NCBI RefSeq assembly: GCF_001640025.1
Contig: NC_031672.1
Span: 744,001 to 808,000 of the forward strand
DNA: 64,000 nucleotides
DNA from: Sugiyamaella lignohabitans
Lineage: Eukaryota; Ascomycota; Dipodascomycetes; Dipodascales; Trichomonascaceae
Direction: 5' to 3'
Part shown: piece after piece, positions 11,046-24,300 of the stretch
Numbering within the stretch: the first letter of the stretch is position 1
Layout of the letters: each line of letters begins with the position of its first letter
Made by a program: the position numbers and the translations under genes
The notes under the pieces: generated by a model
The model's input: only the letters and a program-made list of their open reading frames with translations
Told to the model about the DNA's origin: nothing
Database searches by the model: none

Positions 11046-11656
11046 ACTGATCAGATTAACTCAACTGCGAGAAGATATTGAAGTAAAGTTGAAAAAGTCC
11101 TTGTCTTATTACATTTATATGATATATAATAATGGGGGGGGGGGGGACTCCGCCGAGAGACAGTATTTTTGACCGCAGATTATGCAGCGATCTTCAAGCT
11201 TCTGAAATTAATGTGCAGCATCCTCGGCAGGAAATCCAACTGACAAGCGAGTAATACTCAGGCAGGTTCCGGAAACCCAAAATTCTCCATAATTCAATTT
11301 GCTGGGCCAATTAGTAATTTGTAAATGATATGCATATGAATATCTTTATCGGGGATAACCTGCCTGTCGCTTAGTCCCCACATTGGATATCGGTCATCAG
11401 GTTTCTAGCATTCAGATCTAGATCCAGATTCGAACATGCTCCGCGCCAATTTATATTTTTGCTACGCCATTTTAAATCGGCAAATTCGACAGATGACCTT
11501 ATTGCGTGGCACCAATTCATTGCAGATACCAACTTTTGATAGCATATACCAACGCTTCTTCCACATAACTGCACTTCATTCTATATGACATTTGTACTCC
11601 TTCTGTAATTTTTAAATTTTCTTGGCCCCACCGGCTCATAAAAGTGACCGGTTTTC

Positions 11657-11710
11657 GCCTCCGGCGGCTGGGGCTCTGCCCCAGACCCCGTTGCTCCTGC
11701 TTCGCAGGAG
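11657..11710 (+). repeat. GC-rich hairpin arm, type A
   Basis: GCCTCCGGCGGC start, TGGGGC-TCT-GCCCCA hairpin, and closing hairpin CTCCTGCTTCGCAGGAG. A type A arm in the opposite orientation lies 270 bp to the right. Confidence 0.85.
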
Positions 11711-11979
11711 ATTTGCTGTCGTCCGCGTTTTTTACTGGTTATCTCTAAGAGATTGGATACTCTTTTCGCTAATTTTATAGTCAACTCTCGGTAGCAACTG
11801 CATGGACATTCTTAGCTCTTCTCGAATTTACCTTTCTTCTTGAAACTTGATTTTCTATATTACATGCAGTTGTAATAGTGTCTCATGAAATCCGTCAGCC
11901 ATGTTGGATCCTGGTTTATTCCTGAAAATTTGTACACGGAGACATGTCAAAGAAACCCCCGTGACCAACATCCAGGTAT

Positions 11980-12032
11980 CTCCTGCGAAGCAGGAGCAAC
12001 GGGGTCTGGGACAGAGCCCCAGCCACCGGTGG
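11980..12032 (-). repeat. GC-rich hairpin arm, type A, eroded outer end
   Basis: CTCCTGCGAAGCAGGAG followed by ACGGGGTC, then a damaged stem (TGGGACAGAGCCCCA) and CCACCGGTGG instead of CCGCCGGAGGCA. Confidence 0.75.
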
Positions 12033-12262
12033 TACAGCCCCAACTTCAGTAGTTTCATTGATGGCCGTGTCTTATCGCCTATCATCCCTGCATACACCCT
12101 GCATATGCGAGATAATGCAGGGTTTGACCGTACCCGAAGAGTTGGCCAGCGGTGACGCCGCGCGGCTGCCTCGAGAGAGTTGTGAAGTTATGGGGGTAGT
12201 GCGCGTGACTAGGAGCATCAAATTATGGGGACCTGGTGAGTTATGGGGCCATGGGCCCGCGG

Positions 12263-12272
12263 TATATATAAG
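12263..12272 (+). promoter_or_regulatory. TATA box for the 12.7 kb gene
   Basis: TATATATAAG sits in a GC-rich setting (GGGCCCGCGG immediately before it), about 470 bp upstream of the first ATG. A GC-rich platform with a strong TATA and a long downstream leader suggests a regulated pol II promoter; the start site itself is not visible. Confidence 0.55.
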
Positions 12273-12742
12273 GGCTGCATCCCGCTCTAAAGATCTCTTC
12301 TTCTTCTCTTTATCTTTTCTACACCACATTTTTGCCAGTTGAGATTGAATTGCGAGTTTTTGACCGTTTTGAATATTTTTTTATTGCCTCTGACTACTAT
12401 TTCGAGATTCTAGCTGATTGACTGTTATTTTGTTCAATTAGCCTTTATTTTTAAAGCTTGATTTTGTACTGGAAGTGTCTTTTTTCCAGTAATTGCAGTA
12501 CTAGTTGCCCATTAGATTCTTTTAGTTGTTGTTAAGGATCTGACTGGCATTCTATTTTTATTTGACCACCGTCTGAAATTTGTGGTTACCGAGTACTTTG
12601 GTTGTGCTCTATTTTCATTCACAGCTTTATTTGACCTTGTCTTGGGTCATCTTTTCGGTTAAACTCATCAACATCACTTGTATTGTGTTGTTAAACTCCA
12701 CCATCATCAATTAATAGTGGTTTATCATCGTAATCAGAAACA

Positions 12743-13924
12743 ATGTTCTTCCACTTCACTTTTATTAGAACAAAAGTGATTGAATTGGTCATTGGCATTC
12801 AAATGTCTTTCGAGTCAGAGAAAGAAGAAATTATCCCGGATGACTCTCAGGAGATAAATAATGGTTCTCGCTCTCATTTCAAGGGCATGAGAAGTTTTTT
12901 CAATTGTTTTAAGAAGTCTAGTACTTCTTCCACTTCTTCCAGTACTACTACTACCACCACCACTACTACTTCCTCATCCAATGTACCTGAGAACATCTCC
13001 ACTCCTAATGCCTTGGAATTGGCTCCCAAGAATGAATCCCAGTTAGAATTCAGCGACACGTGGATCTCCAGATTGAAATTTCTTTCAGAAGGTGTAAGAG
13101 CCACCATTGAAGAACAAAAGACTTTTTATTCCAAACTCAAGTACAAACTCCGATGGAACTCTCATCATAAATCTTTCGGTACTTCGATGACTTACTCTCT
13201 TGACTTCTTTAAGAAACTGTCTATCGATAACGTCAACAACAACACTTTCGAGGCCTTCAACAAAACAGACTTCACTTTCATTCGAAAGATGTTCAGAGTG
13301 TCGGACCACGACTTCATGGAGGCTTGTAACAACTGGATGAGAACTGACGGACTGGACACCACCGGACTCTTCATCTCTCGTGATCATCAATTCTTACTCC
13401 ATCCTCTCACTGTCGACAGGGCTTTCGCACTAAACAATTATGCGAGAAAGTTTGGCAAGCATCTGAGAGACAAGTGGTGCTACCGAACCACCCACCTTGC
13501 CGCCTATGTTGGACTCTACCGAGTTGGAGGCGAGTTTTTTGCCATTGAGTACACGAAGAAAGATGAGACTCAACATGAGTACAAGTGTAACGTTCACATC
13601 GGCAACAACATGGTCAGATGGCTAGAAGGCTTCAACCGCCTTGGAAACCAGCTTTGCGAAATTTTCCCCACTACTGACGACAAGGAGTTTGAAAACAGAC
13701 TCTATCATCAAGTCATTGAAGATCTGAAGTTTCTGTCTGCAATCAAATCGGTTAACTATCGAATTGGAGCTGCCCTGTATCACGATAAACTTACTATCAA
13801 AGTTTATGATTGGTTGAGATACGACACCACCCCAACTAGAAAGAGAGAGAGAAGAAGAGCTCTTGGAAATAATGCCAGAAGACAATACCACACCTACAAT
13901 GATGAACTTCGATTTCTTCTTTAA
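12743..13924 (+). CDS. Unrecognised 393-residue protein behind a long leader
   Basis: I do not recognise this family. Start options are the ATG at 12743 and, 20 codons on, the ATG at 12803 (MSFESEKEEI); the second gives a more typical polar start. Residues about 50-75 form a Ser/Thr tract. The rest is a globular-looking mix with many aromatic and basic residues, including FKKLSIDNVNNNTFEAFNK, FMEACNNWMRTDGLDTTGLF, WCYRTTHLAAYVGLYRVGGE and a basic patch RKRERRRALGNNARRQYH near the C-terminus. No membrane segment or signal peptide is visible. Codon use favours common yeast codons and the frame is open end to end, so it is likely a real gene. Its TATA box and ATG-free leader point to regulated expression. 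Confidence 0.7.
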   Translation: MFFHFTFIRTKVIELVIGIQMSFESEKEEIIPDDSQEINNGSRSHFKGMRSFFNCFKKSSTSSTSSSTTTTTTTTTSSSNVPENISTPNALELAPKNESQLEFSDTWISRLKFLSEGVRATIEEQKTFYSKLKYKLRWNSHHKSFGTSMTYSLDFFKKLSIDNVNNNTFEAFNKTDFTFIRKMFRVSDHDFMEACNNWMRTDGLDTTGLFISRDHQFLLHPLTVDRAFALNNYARKFGKHLRDKWCYRTTHLAAYVGLYRVGGEFFAIEYTKKDETQHEYKCNVHIGNNMVRWLEGFNRLGNQLCEIFPTTDDKEFENRLYHQVIEDLKFLSAIKSVNYRIGAALYHDKLTIKVYDWLRYDTTPTRKRERRRALGNNARRQYHTYNDELRFLL

Positions 13925-14610
13925 TCAACGGTAACCTATCACACTTTGTTCCTGGATTCCTCATGCCATCACAACATCATGGTACAATTATCCGGATTCC
14001 AAATCATGTTCCCCCCATTCTACTCAATTATGGTTGGTCATCTCATTCGAAACCACTTGGACCAGGCGCCCGGCGGCGGCCACTCCTCCACTTCGACTCT
14101 ACTGTTTCACTTTATGGTATTTCTATTGTGCTGGCACCTCCTTGGCAGACACACAATAGGAATGGCTTTTTCGACTATCGGCTGCTTGCAGGTTTCTTTT
14201 TGACAGACGTATCTCGCGATCTTGCTTCGCTGAGGTCTGATTCCGAAAGATCTCTGGAAGCAGCTGATTTTAGAGCCTGACCACAGCATTGGCACCCCGA
14301 GCCATGCACACTTGACACGAAATGGTAACATTGACCATCAACCACACTTGAGAACTGGGAACCACTCTGGACATGACTAAGGAACTGGGAACAGGCCCAC
14401 ACCAGACCCACTTTTACTTGTACTACTTTTTGTATTCCTCTCTAATAAATATTATTATTTCCCCATACTCTCTACATTCTACAAACATACCTGCTCCGCC
14501 AGTGCAAATAAATCGGCGCATGCTGCCTATTCATCAGGTGAGGTATCAGGGGATCTTCCGAGCTCCTCAAATATCCGATCAATGCCAACTTTACTTCTAA
14601 TTGGGGATGT

Positions 14611-14664
14611 GCCTCCGGCGGCTGGGGCTCCGCCCCAGACCCCGTAGCTCCTGCTTCGCAGGAG
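14611..14664 (+). repeat. GC-rich hairpin arm, type A
   Basis: Full arm: GCCTCCGGCGGC, TGGGGC-TCC-GCCCCA, GACCCC, CTCCTGCTTCGCAGGAG. It is preceded by a GGGG run, as at many copies. Confidence 0.9.
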
Positions 14665-14815
14665 GTTGCTAGGAGCGTCGGCAGAATAACTGGAGCGAAG
14701 CCAGAGGAGCCACAGGTACTTCAACGATGTAACGGATGCTCATATTTCAGTGCTCCCAGGTGACAGCAGCATATGGGAAGGGCTACCTTCAGCCACTCTT
14801 CACGGTCCCAGCAGT

Positions 14816-14870
14816 CTCCTGCGAAGCAGGAGCTACGGGGTCTGGGGCGGAGCCCCAGCCGCCGGAGGCA
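14816..14870 (-). repeat. GC-rich hairpin arm, type A
   Basis: Exact reverse counterpart of the arm at 14611-14664, so the two could pair over about 54 bp. Unlike the compact composites, both arms here carry the type A inner hairpin. Confidence 0.9.
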
Positions 14871-15549
14871 GGCAACGAGGGCCCTTAATTATATTTTTTG
14901 GTATTATTTAGCAGTAGTGCCCTGCAGAAAGTCGCTTCGTGGTCAGCGAAGTCATTATTACGCTTCGAGGAGTATCAGTTGGGTCTGAAACCTTGGCAAT
15001 TGACAATCCAGTCAGTCCAGATCGTCATGCCACTCCATTGGTACCCTTCGTAGCTGGTATACTCGTACCCGTAGAGTGCTATAGTGAGTATACTTCTGCA
15101 TCACTGCCCCCTGACGGAAATCCCGCCGTTAACGGCGTTAGTGGAGTAGCCGGTTTTGTTGAGCTAGTATTTCCGAAAACGGATACTCGCCCTTAACCGA
15201 ATTCCTAAATTAGATTATAACCTCCAGCAGGAGACGGAGGAATCGGGGCTGAGGGGCCCTGGATCATGGCCCTATGACAGCATGAGTACTAATTATTCGA
15301 TTTTTCAATAAATTATTTAAATACGACTTGGAAGGATCATTCTATAACTGTTTATATACTAAATTGTAAATTGTTGCATTATCAGGGGTTCTAATAATTC
15401 AACGCCGTTTAAAGCTGCAGTGAAAAATCCAGTCTCAAAATCGACCAGTTAATCTCGTATCACGCGCTAAACAGGTATACATTACACGTCTTCGTACTCA
15501 CACACTCGTTTGATCTGTGCAAAATCAAACATAAAATCTAAAAAGATAA

Positions 15550-16761
<1,212 letters not shown>

Positions 16762-17086
16762 TCTCTTTGATTATACTGTATAATTAATTAATAATAGATC
16801 CACAAATGTAAATACTAATTTGCGCTCCATCATGACTTCCGTCTGTTTGCCTCGGTGGACATGTAACTGAGCATTACAGATTAAGAAGCTTGTCTTTTCG
16901 TGTTCTTATCAGTCTTCAAAACAGTCACAAGAAGTCAAGGAGTCACCCATTCATTTTTACCTTCTTCTAGACAAACAGCTATGGCACATTTATGGTGGCA
17001 GATATTATCTAGAAAAGCTCAGTATATAATATAACCTTGGAGCAGGTCACTAAACAAACATTGATCTTATACATTATTATCTAAAT
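16762..17086. other. Convergent intergenic space, ERG10 and RPN10 3' ends
   Basis: 325 bp, AT-rich, with nothing beyond likely 3' UTR and polyadenylation sequence for the two converging genes. Confidence 0.5.
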
Positions 17087-18367
17087 CTAATCATTGGAAG
17101 TATCCATCTGGCTTGGCTTATTCTCCTCGGACTCTTTAGCCTCCTCAGAAGCATTTGTTGCTTCTGTATTAGCAGCAGGAGCAGCAGATGCACTGGAGCT
17201 CGCTTCAGCGGTCGCTACCTCAGAAGCAGTTTCTTCAGGAATAGTGGCAGCAGCAGACGAAGATGCAGCAGCCTTTTCTTTCTCTTTTTCTTGTCTTGCT
17301 TTCTCATCTTCAAGAGACATTCTCAGCGCAAGAGCGAGCTCAGGGTCGACACTAGGATCAACACCAAATTCAAACAATTCCGAGCTCGAACCGGCACCAG
17401 CACCTCCAGATCCTGCACCCAATCCACCTGGAATACCGCCGCCCACGCTATCTTCATTGATAATTGGAGAAGAGGCAAGTACATCTGACAAGAGATGGGG
17501 CCCAGGAGGAATAGTAACTAAATGGCTGTTATCGCTCGAATTGACTTGTTCAATAAAAGACTCCAACTTCTCAGTGTTTTCGGCCTCTTCACCGAAATTG
17601 ACAAAATCCACAGCAACATTATTCTTCTTCATTTTCTTTGCCAGTTTAATCAGTTCCTTGCTATCTTCTTTGATAGGCGAGCCAACGAACACCACGACCC
17701 GTTGACGCTGGATCTTGTTCTGTCGATGTTTTAATGCCAATGCTGCTACTTGTATACTCGTGGCCAAATGGTTTGTACCATGGACTGTTGTATCGTGAAT
17801 TCCTGCCAAGATCTTACCAAACTCACTGCACAAAGTGACCTTGACTTCTGGGCCATTACCACCCAAAGTCATGAGTCCAACTGTGTTTTCCGGGTTCGAT
17901 TGTGTCTTTGCTGAGAATAAAAGGCCGACTGCGTCAACTTGAGCTTCGAATCGAGTCGGCGTGTAATCTCCGTTTCGGACATACTCCGAGTTGTCAACTC
18001 TGTTTCATTGTTAGTACTGTAATTACCATATGACAACCAGATTTTAGAGAAAAGAGTCATATTCGAGCCATATCCTCTGAGTAGAGTTTTAGTTGCTAGA
18101 GGAATAGATCAGATTGTATTGCTACACACTGAAATCGCTCCAAACACTTTGTCTCCAGCTCCCCAATTGTCTCCAAGTCTGGCAGAACCAACTAGCCATG
18201 TGTCAAGAACGAATCCAGTACAATACTCAAGTCATCTAACGAGGAATTAAGTATCTGAGAGTATCATTGACATAGTCTAGTCAGTCCAAACTGTTGTTGG
18301 TACAATTCATACCAGACTTCTGTTATCAATTGTTTGCTTACACTATCATAGTCGCTTCGAGAACCAT
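17087..18367 (-). CDS. RPN10: 26S proteasome ubiquitin receptor Rpn10, two exons
   Basis: Rpn10 binds ubiquitin chains on the 19S regulatory particle and helps hold lid and base together. Exon 1 is only 26 nt (18342-18367, encoding MVLEATMI plus two bases); exon 2 is 17087-17999. The 342-nt intron has GTAAGC, a TACTAAC branch site and CAG. The join restores the family N-terminus (MVLEATMIVVDNSEYVRNGD) and gives 312 residues. A von Willebrand A domain spans about 1-190 and a single ubiquitin-interacting motif lies near residues 227-246 (DPELALALRMSLEDE). A Glu/Lys and Ala/Ser-rich tail follows. The intron is the second longest found here and shows no repeat element. ORF calling alone would miss the first 51 residues. 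Confidence 0.95.
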
Positions 18368-18995
18368 TGTGGGCGGTGATGGAATGTTTAACTTTTCAAG
18401 CCTTGAGCAATAAATATTTCGTTTGCTATGTCAATTGACTGATGACTCCTTCTTTTAATATTAGATCGAGACTGAATACTGTAACCTTTGGCCTTTCTCG
18501 TGACTCGTAATGCGATGCTTGTGTGAGGAATTCTGGATCCGATGCCACAATATATGCTGCAAGTAGAACATGAGAACCGCTGCTGCTCTACAGTGGCAAC
18601 AGGGTAAATACCATATCGGTTATTGCAATATATTTCAAAGGTATTACTATAATGATTCACAAGGCAGAAGCGTGGCTTGAGACACGCTAGATGTGGAATT
18701 GTTTGTCTTTCTTCAAGTTTTTTCCTCTAGGATAAGACTGAAGACTGTTATTCGGAATTATTACTCTCTTGAAATCTTATTTATATTTGTTTAAGTAGAA
18801 TATGACTTAACTGACTTCTTAGATAAAGAAGGGCATTTAAATATTAGGCGCGCAGGCGGCTGTGTATCTTAAATGGGAACTTGTAAACAGATGATCCTCA
18901 TTTTCATATCAAAGCTCAGATTATATCTTGTTCATATACTCTAGAATCTTTCTACAATTCATTGCGCGATTTGAGTAAGAGCAGGACTATTGGAG
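18368..18995. other. Divergent promoter space, RPN10 / NBL1-like
   Basis: 628 bp, AT-rich. The 90-codon minus-strand frame at 18388-18660 has no recognisable features and starts next to the RPN10 promoter; I treat it as chance. TGATGA and CTGA words near 18440-18475 are too close together for a normal C/D snoRNA. Confidence 0.5.
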
Positions 18996-20104
18996 ATGAC
19001 AGCACAAATCAATAGACCTCTTACTGTGGCTCAGAGAGATGCACTGGTGCGAAATCTAAAGCTTGAATGTGAGTATAATGTTTATCATGTTCAACAAACA
19101 CAGATGGAGAGAACCAAGGCCTAACATATATTTCTAGTGGACGCAAGAGTGTTAAAGCTACGAACTCAGTATCAATTTGCTGCGAACTCATTGAAATCAA
19201 AAATACAACTGAGAATTAATAGAATTCCAAAACGTCTTTGGAATGTGACGTTCCGTGAGCTTCTGGAACAGAGATCAAGTAGTAGTGGAGCAAAGAACTT
19301 CACTCTGTCCCCTGTGAAGAAAGCGTGAGTATTGATAATATCATAGTTAGATGGACTATTTTAGTGGAATTTTACAATCTTGAGCACAGTAACTAACTAA
19401 CTAATTATAGCGCACTATCGAGACTCAATATTAAAGCGGCTGCTCAGGCACATAAAAATGCACCACTAGTGGTACCCAAACTTAGACCAGACAATTTAAA
19501 GCCAACAGAACCACAGTTGAAAGGAATCGATTCAAAAGTTAGTTCGTCTGTTGTCAAAATCTCCTCTCGACAATCTCCAGTAAGACCACTCACATCACCT
19601 GCTAAGACTAGACCAGTGACGTCGCCAGCCAAACCGAGATTTATGATATCTCCTGAGAGTACCAGAACTGTACCATCTTCAGCCAAGACCAAGCTCACTG
19701 TACCTCCAGTCAACAAGAGTACCGCATCTCCTATTCGATCGTTTATGAAGTCTCCCCTAAAGTCTGCACGTGCAGTTAGTAAACGGATCGTTTCAGGTTC
19801 AAAGCCGATGCCTGTCTCCAAACCTGTCACAAAAGCACCCACTGTAACATTAAGCACACCAGCTTTATCTAGATCTGTCAGCAACAGTTCATCTATATCG
19901 GATTCAAGCGTGTCATCTAATTCTACAGCCGTCACAAATAGCAGCGTGACAAGTCACAAACAGGTTTCATCAACGCTCACAAAGTCGACTGCTGCCACGA
20001 GGGGCCGTAAAGTAAACATATCAACCGTAGATACCTCTGTGCCACCGTCTACACCGGCTCCCCGTCGAAACCTTCGTAGTCGAGCAGCACAAGCAAAAGC
20101 TTAG
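18996..20104 (+). CDS. NBL1: Borealin/Nbl1-like chromosomal passenger subunit, three exons
   Basis: Nbl1/borealin holds INCENP (Sli15) and survivin (Bir1) together in the Aurora B complex at centromeres and the spindle midzone. Exons are 18996-19068, 19138-19324 and 19411-20104; both introns start with GTGAGT and have CTAAC branch sites. The joins keep frame and give 317 residues. The borealin N-terminal helix pair covers about residues 10-75: LTVAQRDALVRNLKLE, then ARVLKLRTQYQFAANSLKSK and the family signature RINRIPKRLW. The rest is a Ser/Thr/Pro/Lys-rich tail with many SP sites, ending RRNLRSRAAQAKA, and resembles the long borealin form rather than the 73-residue S. cerevisiae Nbl1. Family match is good in the first 75 residues; the tail cannot be aligned by eye. 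Confidence 0.8.
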
Positions 20105-20319
20105 TGCTTAAACCTAAGAGCTATTACTATAGCCTGAACTCATCCTATTTATAAACCATGCTCCAGTCTAATATTCCCTACAATGAACGATTGCTGTGCG
20201 CATTATATGTATACCTGTCCATGTTTTAATTTATTAACATGTTCGAATGATCTAATATTTTACAATTTATTATGCTATTTACAAATATGCCCAAAACAAT
20301 AATTTAGTTAACATGACTG

Positions 20320-20871
20320 TCAGCTGGTGGTCTTTTTAGCGTTCTCGACAATTTTCACGCCCTCCTCCCAGGTAGCAACGATATTATCTGCGTATGGGTT
20401 CTGAGAATCTTCAACCGTTTTTAGTCGGGCCAAACGATACTTCCGTAGACTATTTTTCGGTAGCATACCTGATACTGCCTTTCTAAGGATTTCACTTCCA
20501 CCCTTTCTATTCTGAAGGTCAGCCATGGTCCATTCTTTTAAATGACCAGGCTTTCCACTATGCTTTCTGTACAACTTCTGGGTCATCTTCTCTCCTGTGA
20601 CATTTAAATACTTGCAGTTTGTTACCACAACATAGTCTCCACAATCGTCGGAAGGATGGTATACAGGTTTGTGCTTGCCCATAAGAGTGACGGCAATGGC
20701 ACTTGCAAGACGACCAAGAGTTCTAGGGTCCTTGGCCATGTCCACATGGTGCCAGGTCCTTGCGAAAGCAAGTCCAGTCTAATTTGTTAGTTTTCCCGTC
20801 CAAAAATCTCCAGTAATCTATGTTTTCCACTTTTATCGGTTATTACTCACTCTTCCTACAAATTGCGACAT
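20320..20871 (-). CDS. MRPL23: Mitochondrial ribosomal protein uL13m, two exons
   Basis: Large-subunit protein of the mitochondrial ribosome. Exon 1 is 21 nt (20851-20871, MSQFVGR); a 72-nt intron (GTGAGT, CTAAC, TAG) is followed by exon 2 at 20320-20778, giving 159 residues. The join produces [20 protein letters not shown], the usual uL13m start, followed by [20 protein letters not shown] and the GDYVVVTN core. A later segment [20 protein letters not shown] and [12 protein letters not shown] are also typical. Length fits the yeast protein (163). A TTACCCGG site (Reb1-type) on the minus strand at 21008-21015 lies about 140 bp upstream, a likely promoter element. Confidence 0.93.
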
Positions 20872-21303
20872 TGCGAACACAATTAAAGGCCCAAATCTGG
20901 TTTATAAAACAAGTTCAACCTAGTCTAGTGATCTGTGGTATTTCGAGTATATCCCGTGAAGTGAAATTTTCGACAATAAACATCCGATTTTGACGCATGC
21001 TTTATAACCGGGTAATGTATATATTTATCGACGTGCATTTTAAAATGTGAAATATGCTAGCAGCAAATATTCTATACAGTTTTAACACATATAAAGACTT
21101 TTGGGAGATTTAATCTGGGTGGACTTGAGAATACATTCAAATTGCAAGTCTGCACCAGAGAGTTCAACTCGAACAAGACGCCAAAATTCTCGTCAGAGCT
21201 GCGTTTGCTGGAGGCAAATGCTCAATGAGCTAATTAAAAGTTGTAGTGCTAAAAATCAAACAAAATTCATTAAATCTAAAATATACATATAATTGTCTAA
21301 GCC
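20872..21303. other. Intergenic space between MET5 3' end and MRPL23 promoter
   Basis: 432 bp, with the TTACCCGG-type site at 21008-21015 and no ORF of substance. Both neighbouring genes read to the left. Confidence 0.5.
21008..21015 (-). promoter_or_regulatory. TTACCCGG site (Reb1-type) upstream of MRPL23
   Basis: CCGGGTAA on the plus strand. TTACCCGG is the core bound by Reb1 in S. cerevisiae, which clears nucleosomes at promoters. Position about 140 bp upstream of the start codon fits. Whether this species uses the same factor is inference. Confidence 0.45.
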
Positions 21304-24300
21304 TCAAGCCTCTTCAGGGACATTATCCCAGAAATTCTTTCCTTCAGTGGTCTCGGCAATAACACCTACTCTTATTAAAAAGTCACCAAAGTGCTCACCA
21401 TCGTTCCTCTCAAGAGCCCATCTCTTGAACAAAGGCTTCAGAATTGCAAGAATCTCGTCCTCCTTGATAGAACTTCGGTAAAGTTTATTGATTCTCTGGC
21501 CGTGGAAACCACCTCCGAGCAGCAAGTTATAAGTATCGTAGGCCTTACCAACGAGAGCAACTTCAGCCAACCATGGTCTAGCACATCCATTAGGACAACC
21601 AGTCATACGAAGAACAATGCTATCGTGACGCAGACCATACTCCTCCAAAGCTTCCTCAAGTTTGGTGACAAGAACTGGCAAGTATCTCTCAGATTCAGCC
21701 ATTGCAAGACCACATGTAGGGAAGGCGACACAAGCAGCAGACGACAAACGAAGTCCAGAGAAAGTGACGTTATCAAGCTTGTACTTGGCCAATAACTCCT
21801 TAAACTGATCAAGCTGATCATCAGAAATATTGCTGATAAGAATGTGTTGATTGGCAGTGAGTCTGAACTCATTATCACCCTTCATGATCTTGGCAACTTC
21901 ACGCAAACCAGTCTTGAATTGAAGCTCGGGAGTATCCTCGACACGTCCGTTCTCAACAAAAGTGGTGAAATGGTGCTTGCCAGTTTCGTCAGTAACCCAA
22001 CCGAAAGTATCGGTATTAGAGTCGAAATGAATATCTCTGCCGGGCTCAAACTTATATCCAAGCAACTTCTCAACCTTGGATCGGAAAGTATCAACACCCA
22101 AGTCATCAACAGTGTACTTGAGACGAGCATGCTTTCTGTTACCTCTGTCACCATTGTCTCTTTGAACAAGCATAACCTTTTCACAAACATTAACAATGTT
22201 CGCCTTCTCAACGTAACCAAGCAAACTACCAGTTCTAGGATAAGTCTTCTTATTGTTGTGGGTGACACCCATACCACCACCGGCAAGAACGTTGAAACCA
22301 ACCACCTCATTATCTTCAACAATGGCAATGAGGCCGATATCATGGCCATATACATCAACATCGTTATAAGGAGGAACTGCGATATTGATCTTGAACTTTC
22401 TTGGCAAGTAAGTGGGTCCGTAAAGTGGCTCATAATCGACCAAAGTTCCGGCAGAAACTAGAGTCTTCTTCTTTTTGGGACCAGTTTTTCTCTCAGCAAA
22501 AGTCTTGGTGTAGTCAGAACCATCACCCTCATCTTCACCCTCGAGCCAGATTTCATGATAAGCAGTAGTTTCAGGAAGCAAGTGCTCACTGATTTCAGTA
22601 CCAATCTTGACGATTTCGTCGTGAATCTTAGCATTACCAGGGAGGGCGGCAGTAACAACGTTACGGTTAACATCACCACAAGCAGCAACAGTATCAATCA
22701 GAGAAGAGTTAATACCACGAATAGCAGGTTTCAGATTCTCCTTGATAACACCGTGCAATTGGAATGTACCACGAGTTGTGATCTTAAAAGTGCCATTACC
22801 TCTCTTATCCGAAAGCTCATCAATCTTGAGCCATTGAGCAGGAGATGCCACACATCCTGGCAAACGAACACGCACCATGAAAGAAAATGCAGGCTCGAGA
22901 CCAGCGGCTTTTCTCTCGTCACGAATGTCACGGTCATCTTGCATGTAAATACCGTGGAACTTGGTCAATTGTTGGTCATTGGCAGCAATAGCTCCAGTAC
23001 TCTTATCCTGAAGACCCTCGGCAATAGTACCACGCAAGAAGTTTGAACCAATCTTGATATCTTCATTGGTGATTGGTGGAGGTTCATCAGCGCCAGCAAC
23101 ACCGTCAACACCAAGCGCCTTCCAAAGCAAAGGCTCCCATTCGTTATAAGCAGTAGAATAACCATCAGCATCTTGGTCATCTCCTAGTCCCAAAGGAACA
23201 AGTTCTTTACCACCCAAAATAGTTAAACGGTTGTAAAGATCCTTGGCTGGTTTGTTGTAATAAATCTTGTCTTCCTTACGCGGCCAGTAGTGGCTGTCAC
23301 CCAAACCAAATACACCAAAGTTCACATTTGCAAGATCAATATCAGTGGCATTCTTGACAGCGTCCCAGAAAGCTCTACCATTTTGTGGAAGTTCACCCTG
23401 TCCAGCAGTGGAGGTAACAAATACGACATTCTCCTCGTTACTAATTTCTTCTACTGGGTAGTCATCAAACGACATCACAATTGATTTGAGACCACGACCC
23501 TTTGCACGTCTTTGTAATCGCTTGGCAACGCTCTCAGCAACACCACCATCAGAAGCAAACAGAACGGTCAAAGGAGGGCCACTCAAACCCTCCAAGAGAC
23601 TGGCGAGAGCAGCTTGAGCACGCTTCTTTTGGCTGGCTTTGATATCAGCTCCATAAGAAGATTGGAGAGATCGTGCAAAAGTAGGGTGACGTTTACTCAA
23701 CAAAGTAAGCTTGTTTTCTCTGTCCAAGAAATCTTGAAGGCTCTTTCTGATTTGGAAAGAGTCGAGTTTAAATGACTCTGACTCAAGGGTAGGATCGTAT
23801 CTGTAAAGGGGCCAATAACCAGTCTCAACAGCCTTTTTCGTTTCTTGCAAGACCTGCAAAGCATTCTCGTGCTCAGAATAGTAGGGAAGGTAGGCAACCA
23901 CAACAGAGGGACCATCAAACTTCTCAGCTTCAATCAATGCTTGTAGAAGTTGAGTGTAAGAGGCATAGACGGCAACAGAAGCAACGTACACATTACCAAA
24001 GTTCATGGCATACAAACCGATATCCTTCTTACGAAGAGCATTGGCCTTAACCTCAGAAAATGGCTGGGAGTCAATAACAAGCATGTTGATGTTCTTGCCA
24101 GAAGAGATGACATGATGAACACCAGAACTGCCCAAATCATATGACCAAGCATCAGATCCAATGAGCCAGGAGCTTGATTCCTTGAAATATTGCTTACTTT
24201 CCAAAAGTTGCTTAGCAGCGCTCGAACCATCTTTGGAAAGAAGCTCAATGAGCTTGTCAGCGTCAACTGATTGGTTAGATTTACCAGAAGTATTAGCGAC

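Larger units (their letters stand above)
11046..12742. other. Intergenic region, repeat arms, G-run, TATA box and ATG-free leader
   Basis: From left to right it holds a run of 13 G at 11134-11146, a hairpin arm at 11657-11710 and an oppositely oriented arm at 11980-12032. Next come a TATA box near 12263 and a pyrimidine-rich stretch of about 430 nt up to 12742 in which I find no ATG. No gene is recognised between 11046 and 12260. Confidence 0.6.

Noticed and set aside
13963..14280. 105-codon frame after the 12.7 kb gene
   Set aside because: Some segments look protein-like, but there is no promoter spacing, no family match and the end is unremarkable; left unannotated pending homology search.
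18438..18476. TGATGA and CTGA words, possible C/D snoRNA
   Set aside because: Only about 35 nt apart, no flanking stem and the base before TGATGA does not fit the C box.
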